Assembly (NCBI GenBank): GCA_947460065.1
Contig: CANHGF010000054.1
Location: 1 to 10,769, forward strand
Direction: 5' to 3'
Length of the DNA: 10,769 bases
DNA from: Comamonadaceae bacterium
GTDB taxonomy: Bacteria > Pseudomonadota > Gammaproteobacteria > Burkholderiales > Burkholderiaceae_C
A model generated the notes under the pieces. The model was not told the DNA's origin and ran no database searches. It was given only the letters and a program-made list of their open reading frames with translations. A program made the translations under genes and the position numbers. Shown piece after piece: positions 1 through 5,782 of the stretch (positions are counted from its first letter, which is position 1; each line of letters opens with the position of its first letter).

Positions 1-28
1 GAAGGCGCTGCTCTTTCTTGGTCAACAT
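1..28 (-). CDS. rplR: 50S ribosomal protein L18, N-terminal fragment (cut by window edge)
   Basis: Only the first nine codons are inside the window (reading MLTKKEQRL). The start ATG lies 11 bp after the rplF stop and has an AGGAG Shine-Dalgarno run just before it. L18 binds 5S rRNA in the large subunit and follows rplF in the spc operon of most bacteria. The assignment rests on this position and on the lysine-rich N-terminus; nine residues alone could not identify the protein. Confidence 0.8.
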
Positions 29-39
29 GATGCAGCTCC

Positions 40-573
40 TTACTTCTTCTTGGTTTCTTTGATGACGATCGTCTCGTCCGAATACCGGATGCCCTTACCC
101 TTGTAGGGCTCTGGCGGACGAACGGCACGCACCTCGGCAGCGATCTGGCCGACGCGCTGGCGGTCAAAGCCCTTGATCAACACCTCAGTAGGCGTCGGGG
201 TCTCGACCTTGATACCGGCAGGCATGTCCATCACCACAGGATGGGAGTAACCAACGGTCAGGTTGAGCTTGGCGCCCTGTGCCTGAGCCTTGTAGCCCAC
301 GCCAACCAGGTTGAGCTTCTTTTCGAAACCCTTGGCCACACCGATGACCATGTTGTTGACCAGTTGGCGCATGGTGCCGCTCATGGCGTCTGCCTGGCGC
401 GAATCGTCCGCAGCCACGAAGATGAGCTTGCCACCCTCATTCTTGACCGTCACCAGTGCGCTCTGGGCCAGCGACAACGCCCCCAGGGCGCCTTTGACAC
501 TGATCTGATCTTCTTTGATTGCCACGTCCACACCTTGCGGTACGACGACGGGGTTCTTGCCTACTCGAGACAT
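40..573 (-). CDS. rplF: 50S ribosomal protein L6
   Basis: This encodes 177 residues, the normal length for bacterial L6, a large-subunit protein that sits near the factor-binding region and contacts 23S rRNA. The start MSRVGKNPV is typical, and the conserved C-terminal signature [11 protein letters not shown] is at residues 154-164, followed by a lysine-rich tail. The ATG is preceded by AAGGA at a spacing of 8 nt. It sits between rpsH (25-bp gap) and rplR (11-bp gap) in the standard spc order and is surely co-transcribed with them. Nothing is truncated or unusual. Confidence 0.98.
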   Translation of the reverse strand: MSRVGKNPVVVPQGVDVAIKEDQISVKGALGALSLAQSALVTVKNEGGKLIFVAADDSRQADAMSGTMRQLVNNMVIGVAKGFEKKLNLVGVGYKAQAQGAKLNLTVGYSHPVVMDMPAGIKVETPTPTEVLIKGFDRQRVGQIAAEVRAVRPPEPYKGKGIRYSDETIVIKETKKK

Positions 574-598
574 CTTGATGTTCCTTTCTGTCCCGGCC

Positions 599-994
599 TT
601 AAGCCACGTAGCACAAGACTTCGCCGCCCACGCCAGTGGCTCGGGCCTTGCGATCAGTCATGACGCCCTTGGGCGTGGTGACGATGGCCACACCCAGACC
701 GTTCATGACCTGGGGGATGGCGCCGCTGCCTTTATAAACACGCAGGCCAGGGCGACTGACGCGCTCGATGCGCTCGATCACGGGGCGGCCGGCGTAGTAC
801 TTCAGCGCAATTTCCAACTGCGGACGGCCGTCATCGCTCTTGACCTGGAAGCCATCGATATAACCCTCGTCCTTAAGGACCTGGGCGATAGCCACCTTGA
901 CTTTGGACGAAGGCACCAGCACCGAGGTCTTCTCGACCATCTGTGCATTGCGGATACGCGTCAGCATATCGGCGATGGGATCACTCATGCTCAT
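599..994 (-). CDS. rpsH: 30S ribosomal protein S8
   Basis: This encodes 131 residues. S8 is a primary 16S rRNA-binding protein (helix 21 of the central domain) and in E. coli is the autogenous translational repressor of the spc operon. The N-terminus reads [15 protein letters not shown]. The C-terminal half carries [19 protein letters not shown] at residues 99-117 and the terminal GGEVLCYVA, both family hallmarks. The first ATG is chosen over the in-frame ATG two codons later because GGAG lies 7 nt before it. The gap to rpsN upstream is 17 bp. Confidence 0.98.
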   Translation of the reverse strand: MSMSDPIADMLTRIRNAQMVEKTSVLVPSSKVKVAIAQVLKDEGYIDGFQVKSDDGRPQLEIALKYYAGRPVIERIERVSRPGLRVYKGSGAIPQVMNGLGVAIVTTPKGVMTDRKARATGVGGEVLCYVA

Positions 995-1011
995 AAAAGT
1001 TCTCCGGGTGC

Positions 1012-1317
1012 TTACCAGCTGGCCTTGGTGATACCGGGGATGTCCCCAGCAAACGCCAGCTCACGGATCTTGCCGCGGGCCAGACCGAATTGACGGAAGG
1101 TGCCACGCGGACGACCCGTGATGGCGCAGCGGTTGCGCTGGCGCGTCGGGTTGGCATTGCGGGGCAACTTTTGCAGATCCAGGCGGGCGAGCGCACGCTC
1201 GTCGTCGGAACGCTTAGCGTCGCCGGCGATGGCCTTGAGTTCAGCATATTTCTTGGCGAACTTAGCTGCGAGCTTGTCGCGCTTGAGTTCACGTTGCAGC
1301 AGAGCTTTTTTTGCCAT
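1012..1317 (-). CDS. rpsN: 30S ribosomal protein S14, zinc-independent form
   Basis: This encodes 101 residues, the usual length of the long S14 form that helps assemble the 3' domain of 16S rRNA. The conserved block CAITGRPRG is at residues 64-72 and the protein ends [11 protein letters not shown]. Cys64 is the only cysteine, so the paired CxxC zinc ligands of the short zinc-ribbon S14 are absent. The frame stays open for 19 codons further upstream, but the start [10 protein letters not shown] matches the family and has AAGG 8 nt before the ATG, so the longer reading was rejected. The gap to rplE is 11 bp. Confidence 0.98.
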   Translation of the reverse strand: MAKKALLQRELKRDKLAAKFAKKYAELKAIAGDAKRSDDERALARLDLQKLPRNANPTRQRNRCAITGRPRGTFRQFGLARGKIRELAFAGDIPGITKASW

Positions 1318-1328
1318 GGTGCGCGCCT

Positions 1329-1868
1329 TCAGTTCTTGAACGGGAAACGGAAAGCGGCGAGCAGTGCTTTGCACTCATCGTCAGACTTGGCCGTTGTGGT
1401 GATGCTGATGTTCAGGCCGCGCAGGGCGTCGACCTTGTCGTATTCGATCTCGGGGAAGATGATCTGCTCCTTGACCCCGATGTTGTAGTTGCCGCGGCCG
1501 TCGAAGGCGCGACCGGAGATACCCCGGAAGTCACGCACACGGGGCAGGGCCACAGTAACGAAGCGGTCCAGGAATTCATACATGCGCACGCCACGCAGAG
1601 TGACCATGCAACCGATCGGCAGACCTTCGCGGATCTTGAAGCCAGCAATGGCTTTCTTGGCTTTGGTCACCACCGGCTTTTGACCAGCAATCTTGGTCAG
1701 GTCGCCCACGGCGTTGTCCATGACTTTCTTGTCGGCAACGGCTTCACTGACACCCATGTTCAGGGTGATCTTGGTGATGCGCGGCACCTGCATGGGCGAG
1801 CTGTAACCGAACTTCTCGATCAGGGAGGGCGCGATCTTTTCGCGATAGAGAGCTTGCAAGCGAGCCAT
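1329..1868 (-). CDS. rplE: 50S ribosomal protein L5
   Basis: This encodes 179 residues, the same length as E. coli L5, which binds 5S rRNA and contacts S13 across the subunit interface. The block [18 protein letters not shown] (residues 31-48), the stretch [17 protein letters not shown] (112-128) and the end AAFRFPFKN are typical. Two starts are possible. An ATG at 1874 overlaps the rplX stop in an ATGA arrangement, and a second ATG two codons later is at 1868. The second is preferred because the AAGGG in the end of rplX is about 9 nt before it and MARLQ is the usual family start. Translation is probably coupled to rplX. Confidence 0.97.
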   Translation of the reverse strand: MARLQALYREKIAPSLIEKFGYSSPMQVPRITKITLNMGVSEAVADKKVMDNAVGDLTKIAGQKPVVTKAKKAIAGFKIREGLPIGCMVTLRGVRMYEFLDRFVTVALPRVRDFRGISGRAFDGRGNYNIGVKEQIIFPEIEYDKVDALRGLNISITTTAKSDDECKALLAAFRFPFKN

Positions 1869-1870
1869 GG

Positions 1871-2191
1871 TCATGCACCCTTGATTTCTTCGCCGCTGGA
1901 CTTGAAGACGCGAACCTTCTTGCCGTCAGCGAGCAATTTAATACCAACCCGATCTGCCTTACCGGCAGCGGCGTTGTAGATCGCCAGGTTGGACTGATGG
2001 ATGGGCATGCTCTTTTCAACAATGCCGCCGGTCGTACCCTTCATGGGGTTGGGCTTGGTGTGCTTTTTCACCAGGTTGATGCCCTCGACCAGCAGGTGGT
2101 CCTCGCCCGAGCGCAGCGACACTTTGCCGCGTTTGCCCTTGTCCCGGCCGGCAATGACGATGACTTCGTCGCCCTTGATTAACTTGTTCAT
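1871..2191 (-). CDS. rplX: 50S ribosomal protein L24
   Basis: This encodes 106 residues, close to the 104 of E. coli L24, an early-assembly protein that binds the 5' end of 23S rRNA. The KOW motif occupies about residues 5-30 ([19 protein letters not shown]). The conserved HTKPNP is at residues 44-49 and [14 protein letters not shown] at 55-68. A good Shine-Dalgarno (AAGGA, 8 nt) precedes the ATG. It follows rplN by 11 bp, and its stop lies directly at the rplE start. Confidence 0.98.
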   Translation of the reverse strand: MNKLIKGDEVIVIAGRDKGKRGKVSLRSGEDHLLVEGINLVKKHTKPNPMKGTTGGIVEKSMPIHQSNLAIYNAAAGKADRVGIKLLADGKKVRVFKSSGEEIKGA

Positions 2192-2202
2192 GGTGGAGGT
2201 CC

Positions 2203-2571
2203 TTACAGAACTTCAGGCGCCAGCGAGACGATCTTCATGAAGCGCTCGGTGCGCACTGCGCGCGTGACAGGCCCGAAGATGCGGGTGCCGATGGGCTCGA
2301 GCTTGGCGTTGAGCAAGACGGCAGCATTGCCGTCGAACTTAACGAGCGAGCCATCGCCACGGCGGATGCCCTTGGCGGTGCGCACCACGACGGCGCTGTA
2401 GACCTCGCCTTTTTTCACCCGGCCCCGCGGGGCGGCTTCCTTGATGCTGACTTTGATGACATCGCCCACGCTGGCATAGCGACGCTTGGAGCCTCCAAGC
2501 ACCTTGATGCACATGACGGACTTTGCACCCGTGTTGTCAGCAACATCGAGTTTCGATTGCGTTTGAATCAT
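2203..2571 (-). CDS. rplN: 50S ribosomal protein L14, first gene of the spc operon
   Basis: This encodes 122 residues, exactly the usual length of L14, which binds 23S rRNA near the subunit interface. It begins [17 protein letters not shown] and contains the conserved [15 protein letters not shown] (residues 47-61) and the end [12 protein letters not shown]. The frame is open for 35 further codons upstream, but that stretch does not resemble L14. The chosen ATG has GGGAA 7 nt before it. No ribosomal gene precedes it on this strand, so it heads the operon, which is driven by the promoter at 2759-2787. Confidence 0.98.
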   Translation of the reverse strand: MIQTQSKLDVADNTGAKSVMCIKVLGGSKRRYASVGDVIKVSIKEAAPRGRVKKGEVYSAVVVRTAKGIRRGDGSLVKFDGNAAVLLNAKLEPIGTRIFGPVTRAVRTERFMKIVSLAPEVL

Positions 2572-2624
2572 TTGATGGTTCCCAACTTGTCCTGGCAGGA
2601 TCGCCGGCCGGCTTGACACCGATC

Positions 2625-2643
2625 GGCTGGCCCTGGGCCAGTC
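2625..2643 (-). promoter_or_regulatory. GC-rich hairpin in the spc leader
   Basis: On the transcribed strand CTGGCC and GGCCAG pair around a 3-nt loop, and the stem extends by one wobble pair and one G-C pair to eight pairs. It lies about 55 nt upstream of the rplN start. There is no U-run after it, so it is not an ordinary intrinsic terminator. It may be part of a leader fold, but GC-rich DNA forms such stems by chance fairly often. Confidence 0.35.
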
Positions 2644-2722
2644 AGTCTTGGGCCCGTCGTCCGCCTGGCAAACCACTCGCCAGACTTTCGATTGGGCTTT
2701 GCTTTCCGCTTTACTTATCGAC

Positions 2723-2752
2723 CTTCGCTTTCTTGGGTTTCAAGAAGCGAAG
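2723..2752 (-). promoter_or_regulatory. Strong hairpin at the predicted 5' end of the spc mRNA
   Basis: Read on the minus strand, CTTCGCTTCTTG pairs with CAAGAAAGCGAAG around the loop AAACC. This gives 12 base pairs interrupted by one bulged A. The arm starts at 2752, just where transcription from the promoter at 2759-2787 should begin, so the mRNA would open with this stem-loop. No U-run follows on either strand, which argues against a terminator. Such 5' stems can protect mRNA from RNase E or act as protein-binding sites; which applies here is unknown. Confidence 0.6.
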
Positions 2753-2758
2753 CCCTCA

Positions 2759-2787
2759 ACTATAACCCGTCTTGTCTTTGCCGTCAA
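2759..2787 (-). promoter_or_regulatory. Sigma-70 promoter of the spc operon
   Basis: On the minus strand a -35 box TTGACG (2782-2787) is separated by exactly 17 bp from a -10 box TATAGT (2759-2764). Each box matches five of six consensus positions, and the spacing is optimal. The predicted start is about 2752-2753. This strength fits a highly expressed ribosomal-protein operon, and the orientation points at rplN. It is the best promoter match I found in the window. Confidence 0.8.
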
Positions 2788-2928
2788 CAGGTGCCGGCAT
2801 TTGCCGCGATGTACCCCGCCCACAGCACCCATTCAGACCTGGCTCGCCTCTAGAAATGGCCACCGCGGGGGGCGTAGCCAAGCCGATTGGCCGCCGGGCG
2901 TCCCTTGTTTCGCACCGATTTGGTGCAA

Positions 2929-2958
2929 TTGGGAGGCTAGGCTGGGCTCTGCTAACCT
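2929..2958 (+). promoter_or_regulatory. Tentative proC promoter
   Basis: TTGGGA (2929-2934) and TAACCT (2953-2958) are separated by 18 bp and would start transcription about 35 nt upstream of proC. The -10 match is poor. A promoter must lie somewhere in this divergent region because proC has no upstream gene on its strand, but this exact placement is a guess. Confidence 0.25.
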
Positions 2959-3001
2959 AGGATCAGACTTTCCGCCCCTTCAGGCCTCCTTCCCCCATCC
3001 C

Positions 3002-3835
3002 ATGACCAGCCCAACAAACATCCCCCGTTCCATCGCCTTCATCGGCGGTGGCAATATGGCCACCGCTCTGATCGGCGGCCTATGCCGTCAAGGCATGCCC
3101 GGTCAGCGAATCTGGGTGGTCGAGCCCCAGCCCGAGCAGCGCGAGCGTCTGCAAAACCAGTGGGGCGTGCAGACGCTGGGCAGCGCCGGCGCAGAGCTGG
3201 CCGGATGCGAATTGGTGGTGTGGGCCGTCAAGCCCCAGATATTCGCGCAGGCTGCCGAGCAAGCCGGGCCGCATGTGAGGTCAGCGTTGCAGCTGAGCGT
3301 GGCTGCCGGTATAGGCACCGACACGCTGGCGCGCTGGCTGGGCAGCGAACGCATCGTGCGGGCCATGCCCAACACGCCCGCGCTGATCGGACGCGGCATC
3401 ACCGGCCTGTACGCTCGCCCTGCGGTCAGCACCGCCGAGCGCGAGTCCATCGCAGCGGTGATCGCCCCAACCGGCCCGTCGCTGTGGCTGGAGCGCGAGG
3501 AGCTGCTCGATGCGGTCACCGCGCTGTCGGGCTCGGGGCCGGCCTATGTGTTTTATTTCCTGGAGGCCATGATCGAGGCAGGCACCGACATGGGCCTGGC
3601 GCCCGAGCAGTCGCGCCAGCTGGCCTTGGCCACCTTTGGCGGCGCCTCTGCGCTGGCGGCAGACTCGCCCGAGTCGCCAGCGGTGCTGCGCGAGCGGGTC
3701 ACCTCCAAGGGCGGCACCACCTACGCGGCCCTGAGCGCCATGCAGGCGGCCGACATGAAGGAGCACTTCATGGCTGCCATCCGGGCTGCACAGGCCCGCG
3801 CACAGGAGCTGGGGCAAGAATTCGGCCGCAGCTAA
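3002..3835 (+). CDS. proC: Pyrroline-5-carboxylate reductase
   Basis: This encodes 277 residues (E. coli ProC has 269). It reduces 1-pyrroline-5-carboxylate to L-proline with NAD(P)H in the cytosol, the last step of proline synthesis. The dinucleotide-binding glycine motif FIGGGNMA is at residues 13-20, AVKPQ at 75-79 and RAMPNTPALIG at 120-130. The family signature in the C-terminal dimerisation domain runs from about residue 173 (ALSGSGPAYVFYF) to the SKGGTTYAAL block at 235-244. The frame is open for 118 codons upstream, but only the part from this ATG resembles ProC. No clear Shine-Dalgarno precedes it. It is monocistronic here, divergent from the spc operon and convergent with ubiA. Confidence 0.96.
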   Translation: MTSPTNIPRSIAFIGGGNMATALIGGLCRQGMPGQRIWVVEPQPEQRERLQNQWGVQTLGSAGAELAGCELVVWAVKPQIFAQAAEQAGPHVRSALQLSVAAGIGTDTLARWLGSERIVRAMPNTPALIGRGITGLYARPAVSTAERESIAAVIAPTGPSLWLEREELLDAVTALSGSGPAYVFYFLEAMIEAGTDMGLAPEQSRQLALATFGGASALAADSPESPAVLRERVTSKGGTTYAALSAMQAADMKEHFMAAIRAAQARAQELGQEFGRS

Positions 3836-3856
3836 AGCGCAGCGCCGTGGCTGAGC

Positions 3857-4729
3857 TCAGACCGACAGCGCCACCCCCAGAAAAACCGTCAGCCCCAGCC
3901 AGTGGTTCATGCGAAAGGCCAGGAAGCAGGCCTGACGCTCGCGGTGGCGAATCAGCCAGCCGTGCCATAGCGCCTGAGCCGCGGCAAGACCGAGGGCGAG
4001 CCACAGCCAGACCGAGCGCTGTGGCGCGTCAAGCACCCAGGCCCAGATCAGCAGATAAGCCGCATAGAAAGCCAAGATGGCCGGCACGTCCCAACGGCCC
4101 AGCGTAATGGCCGAGGTCTTCATGCCGATGCGAAGGTCGTCGTCGCGGTCAACCATGGCGTACTCGGTGTCGTAGGCCAGCACCCAAAACAAATTGCCCA
4201 GCAGCAGCCACAGCGCCTGCGGTGGCACCTGGCCCTGCACCGCCGCATAGGCCATGGGGATGCCGAAGCTGAAGGCCACACCCAGCACAGCCTGGGGCAT
4301 GGCCACGAAGCGTTTGGCATAGGGGTAGGCGATGGCCACCGCCAGCGCAGCGAAGGACCAAGCAATGGCCGTGGCCTGGGTGGTCAGCACCAAGGCGAAG
4401 GCGGCCAGTGCGAGCAGCGCGCCAAAACGCAGCGCCTGCCCGACCGTCAGGGCGCCACGGGTGACCGGCCGCTGGGCGGTGCGCTTGACATGGCGGTCAA
4501 AGTCGCGATCGGCCACATCGTTGATGCAGCAGCCGGCGCTGCGCATCAAGACAGTGCCCAGCACGAACACCAGCAGCAGATGCCAGCCCGGAAAACCGCC
4601 AGCGGCCAGCCACAGGGCCGACAGCGTGGGCCACAGCAGCAGCAGCCAGCCGGCCGGCCGGTTCCAGCGGATCAGGTCCAGGTAAAGCTGCCACCGAGAT
4701 GGCTGGGGTTCGATGGGCAGGTCGGACAT
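3857..4729 (-). CDS. ubiA: 4-hydroxybenzoate polyprenyltransferase
   Basis: This encodes 290 residues from the ATG. UbiA is an inner-membrane enzyme that joins the polyprenyl chain to 4-hydroxybenzoate in ubiquinone synthesis. The protein is strongly hydrophobic with many predicted membrane helices. The first Mg-prenyl-diphosphate motif NDVADRDFD is at residues 70-78 and the second aspartate-rich motif, within [13 protein letters not shown], is at 186-198. [17 protein letters not shown] near the N-terminus is typical. The start is uncertain: a TTG at 4738, three codons earlier in frame, has GAGG 7 nt before it, while the ATG at 4729 has no well-placed Shine-Dalgarno. It follows oxyR closely and is probably co-transcribed with it. 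Confidence 0.95.
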   Translation of the reverse strand: MSDLPIEPQPSRWQLYLDLIRWNRPAGWLLLLWPTLSALWLAAGGFPGWHLLLVFVLGTVLMRSAGCCINDVADRDFDRHVKRTAQRPVTRGALTVGQALRFGALLALAAFALVLTTQATAIAWSFAALAVAIAYPYAKRFVAMPQAVLGVAFSFGIPMAYAAVQGQVPPQALWLLLGNLFWVLAYDTEYAMVDRDDDLRIGMKTSAITLGRWDVPAILAFYAAYLLIWAWVLDAPQRSVWLWLALGLAAAQALWHGWLIRHRERQACFLAFRMNHWLGLTVFLGVALSV

Positions 4730-4732
4730 ATT

Positions 4733-4746
4733 GCGCAAGCTTGCGC
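4733..4746. repeat. Perfect 14-bp palindrome at the ubiA start
   Basis: GCGCAAGCTTGCGC is a perfect palindrome filling the short gap between the oxyR stop and the ubiA ATG. It contains the alternative TTG start of ubiA and lies just after the GAGG ribosome-binding candidate. It could be a dyad operator or affect ubiA translation, but it may be coincidental. Confidence 0.5.
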
Positions 4747-4747
4747 C

Positions 4748-5734
4748 TCAAGACAGCCGGGTCACCCCGGGCAACTCGCAGGCATAGATCGAATTGCGCA
4801 GAGCGGCAATCGCCTCGTAGCGGGTAAAGCTGCGGCGCCAGGCCAGCACCACCCGGCGGCTCGGTACATGACCCTCAAAGGGCAGGTATTTCACGTATGA
4901 CGGCCGCTCGGGCGACTCGCCCCGCGCGGTGCGCCCACGCCGTGCAGGCGCCGCCTCGCTGGCCTGCAGCCCGCCCTGCGGCACGCTCAGGCGCGGCAAC
5001 AGGGTAATGCCCATGCCGGCAGCCACCATGTGCTTGATGGTCTCGAGCGAGGAGCCTTCAAAGCTCTTGCGGATGCCGTCAGCGGTGCTAGAAAAGCGGG
5101 CGAACTCCGGGCAGACCTCGAGCACATGGTCGCGAAAACAATGGCCGTTGCCCAGCAAGAGCATGGTCTCATGCTTGAGCTCCTCGGCGCCTATGCTGCT
5201 GCGCGCCGCCCATGCGTGCGTGCTGGGCACCGCTGCCACAAAGGGCTCGTCGTACAGGGCGGCGATGGCAAGACTGGTGTCAGGTATGGGCTCGGCCAGG
5301 ATGGCGCAGTCGATCTCACCGGTGCGCAATTGCTCGAGCAGCTTGACGGTGAAGTTTTCCTGCAAGATCAGGGGCATCTGGGGGTGGCGCGATATCGCCT
5401 GCCGCACCAGATCAGGCAACAGATAGGGCCCGATGGTGTAGATCACACCGAGCGTCAGGGGACCGGCCAGTGGGTCTTTGCCGCGCTTGGCAATTTCGCG
5501 GATGCCGTCGGCCTGCTCGAGCACACTCTGGGCCTGTCGAACGATGTCCTCGCCCAGCGGCGTGACGGTGACCTCGCTGGCGCTGCGCTCGAAGAGCTTG
5601 ACGTCGAGCTCCTCCTCGAGCTTCTTGATGGCCACGCTCAAGGTCGGCTGCGAGACATGGCAGGCGTCAGCGGCCTTGCCGAAGTGCTTCTCGCGCGCCA
5701 CGGCCACGATGTACTTGAGTTCGGTCAGCGTCAT
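4748..5734 (-). CDS. oxyR: Hydrogen-peroxide-sensing LysR-type regulator OxyR
   Basis: This encodes 328 residues. OxyR is a tetrameric LysR-family regulator that is activated by H2O2 through an intramolecular disulfide and controls catalase and peroxiredoxin genes. The N-terminal helix-turn-helix is at about residues 1-60 (MTLTELKYIVAVAREKHFGKAA, then QPTLSVAIKKLEEEL). The redox motif GHCFRDHVLEVC places cysteines at residues 199 and 208, the same numbers as the E. coli sensor pair, which strongly supports OxyR over a generic LysR protein. The start is the ATG with AAGGA 10 nt upstream; a TTG six codons earlier is less likely. An Ala/Arg-rich stretch at about residues 256-280 lengthens the C-terminal domain relative to E. 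coli (305 residues). It follows recG by 48 bp and precedes ubiA. Confidence 0.96.
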   Translation of the reverse strand: MTLTELKYIVAVAREKHFGKAADACHVSQPTLSVAIKKLEEELDVKLFERSASEVTVTPLGEDIVRQAQSVLEQADGIREIAKRGKDPLAGPLTLGVIYTIGPYLLPDLVRQAISRHPQMPLILQENFTVKLLEQLRTGEIDCAILAEPIPDTSLAIAALYDEPFVAAVPSTHAWAARSSIGAEELKHETMLLLGNGHCFRDHVLEVCPEFARFSSTADGIRKSFEGSSLETIKHMVAAGMGITLLPRLSVPQGGLQASEAAPARRGRTARGESPERPSYVKYLPFEGHVPSRRVVLAWRRSFTRYEAIAALRNSIYACELPGVTRLS

Positions 5735-5782
5735 GCGGCCATTGTCCTTCAAGCGCGCAACAGCGCCGATCCGGTAGAAGGC

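Larger units (their letters stand above)
2572..2752 (-). promoter_or_regulatory. Predicted 5' leader of the spc operon transcript
   Basis: This segment lies between the predicted transcription start (about 2752) and the rplN ATG, giving a leader of about 180 nt. It contains a strong 5' hairpin (2723-2752), a GC-rich hairpin (2625-2643), and a 10-bp self-complementary run GCCGGCCGGC at 2603-2612. I see no credible small reading frame in it. A leader this long and structured ahead of ribosomal-protein genes could serve autogenous control or mRNA stability. That role is inference; no known r-protein binding motif was recognised. Confidence 0.5.

Noticed and set aside
515..1093. A 192-codon plus-strand frame opposite rpsH and its neighbours
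   Set aside because: It is antisense to well-identified ribosomal-protein genes and has a His/Asp/Ala-rich composition typical of shadow frames.
2723..2752. The 5' leader stem as an intrinsic terminator
   Set aside because: No T-run follows on either strand, and it sits directly downstream of a strong promoter at the predicted transcript start.
2648..3001. In-frame upstream extension of proC by 118 codons
   Set aside because: It runs antisense through the spc leader and promoter and has no ProC-like or other recognisable sequence. ProC homology begins at the ATG at 3002.
3082..4107. A 341-codon plus-strand frame overlapping proC and the end of ubiA
   Set aside because: It is an Arg/Gly/Ala-rich frame-shifted reading of proC that continues antisense into ubiA, with no domain features.
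5735..5782. A separate oxyR promoter or OxyR box in the recG-oxyR gap
   Set aside because: I found no convincing -35/-10 pair and no ATAG/CTAT-type OxyR site in these 48 bp.
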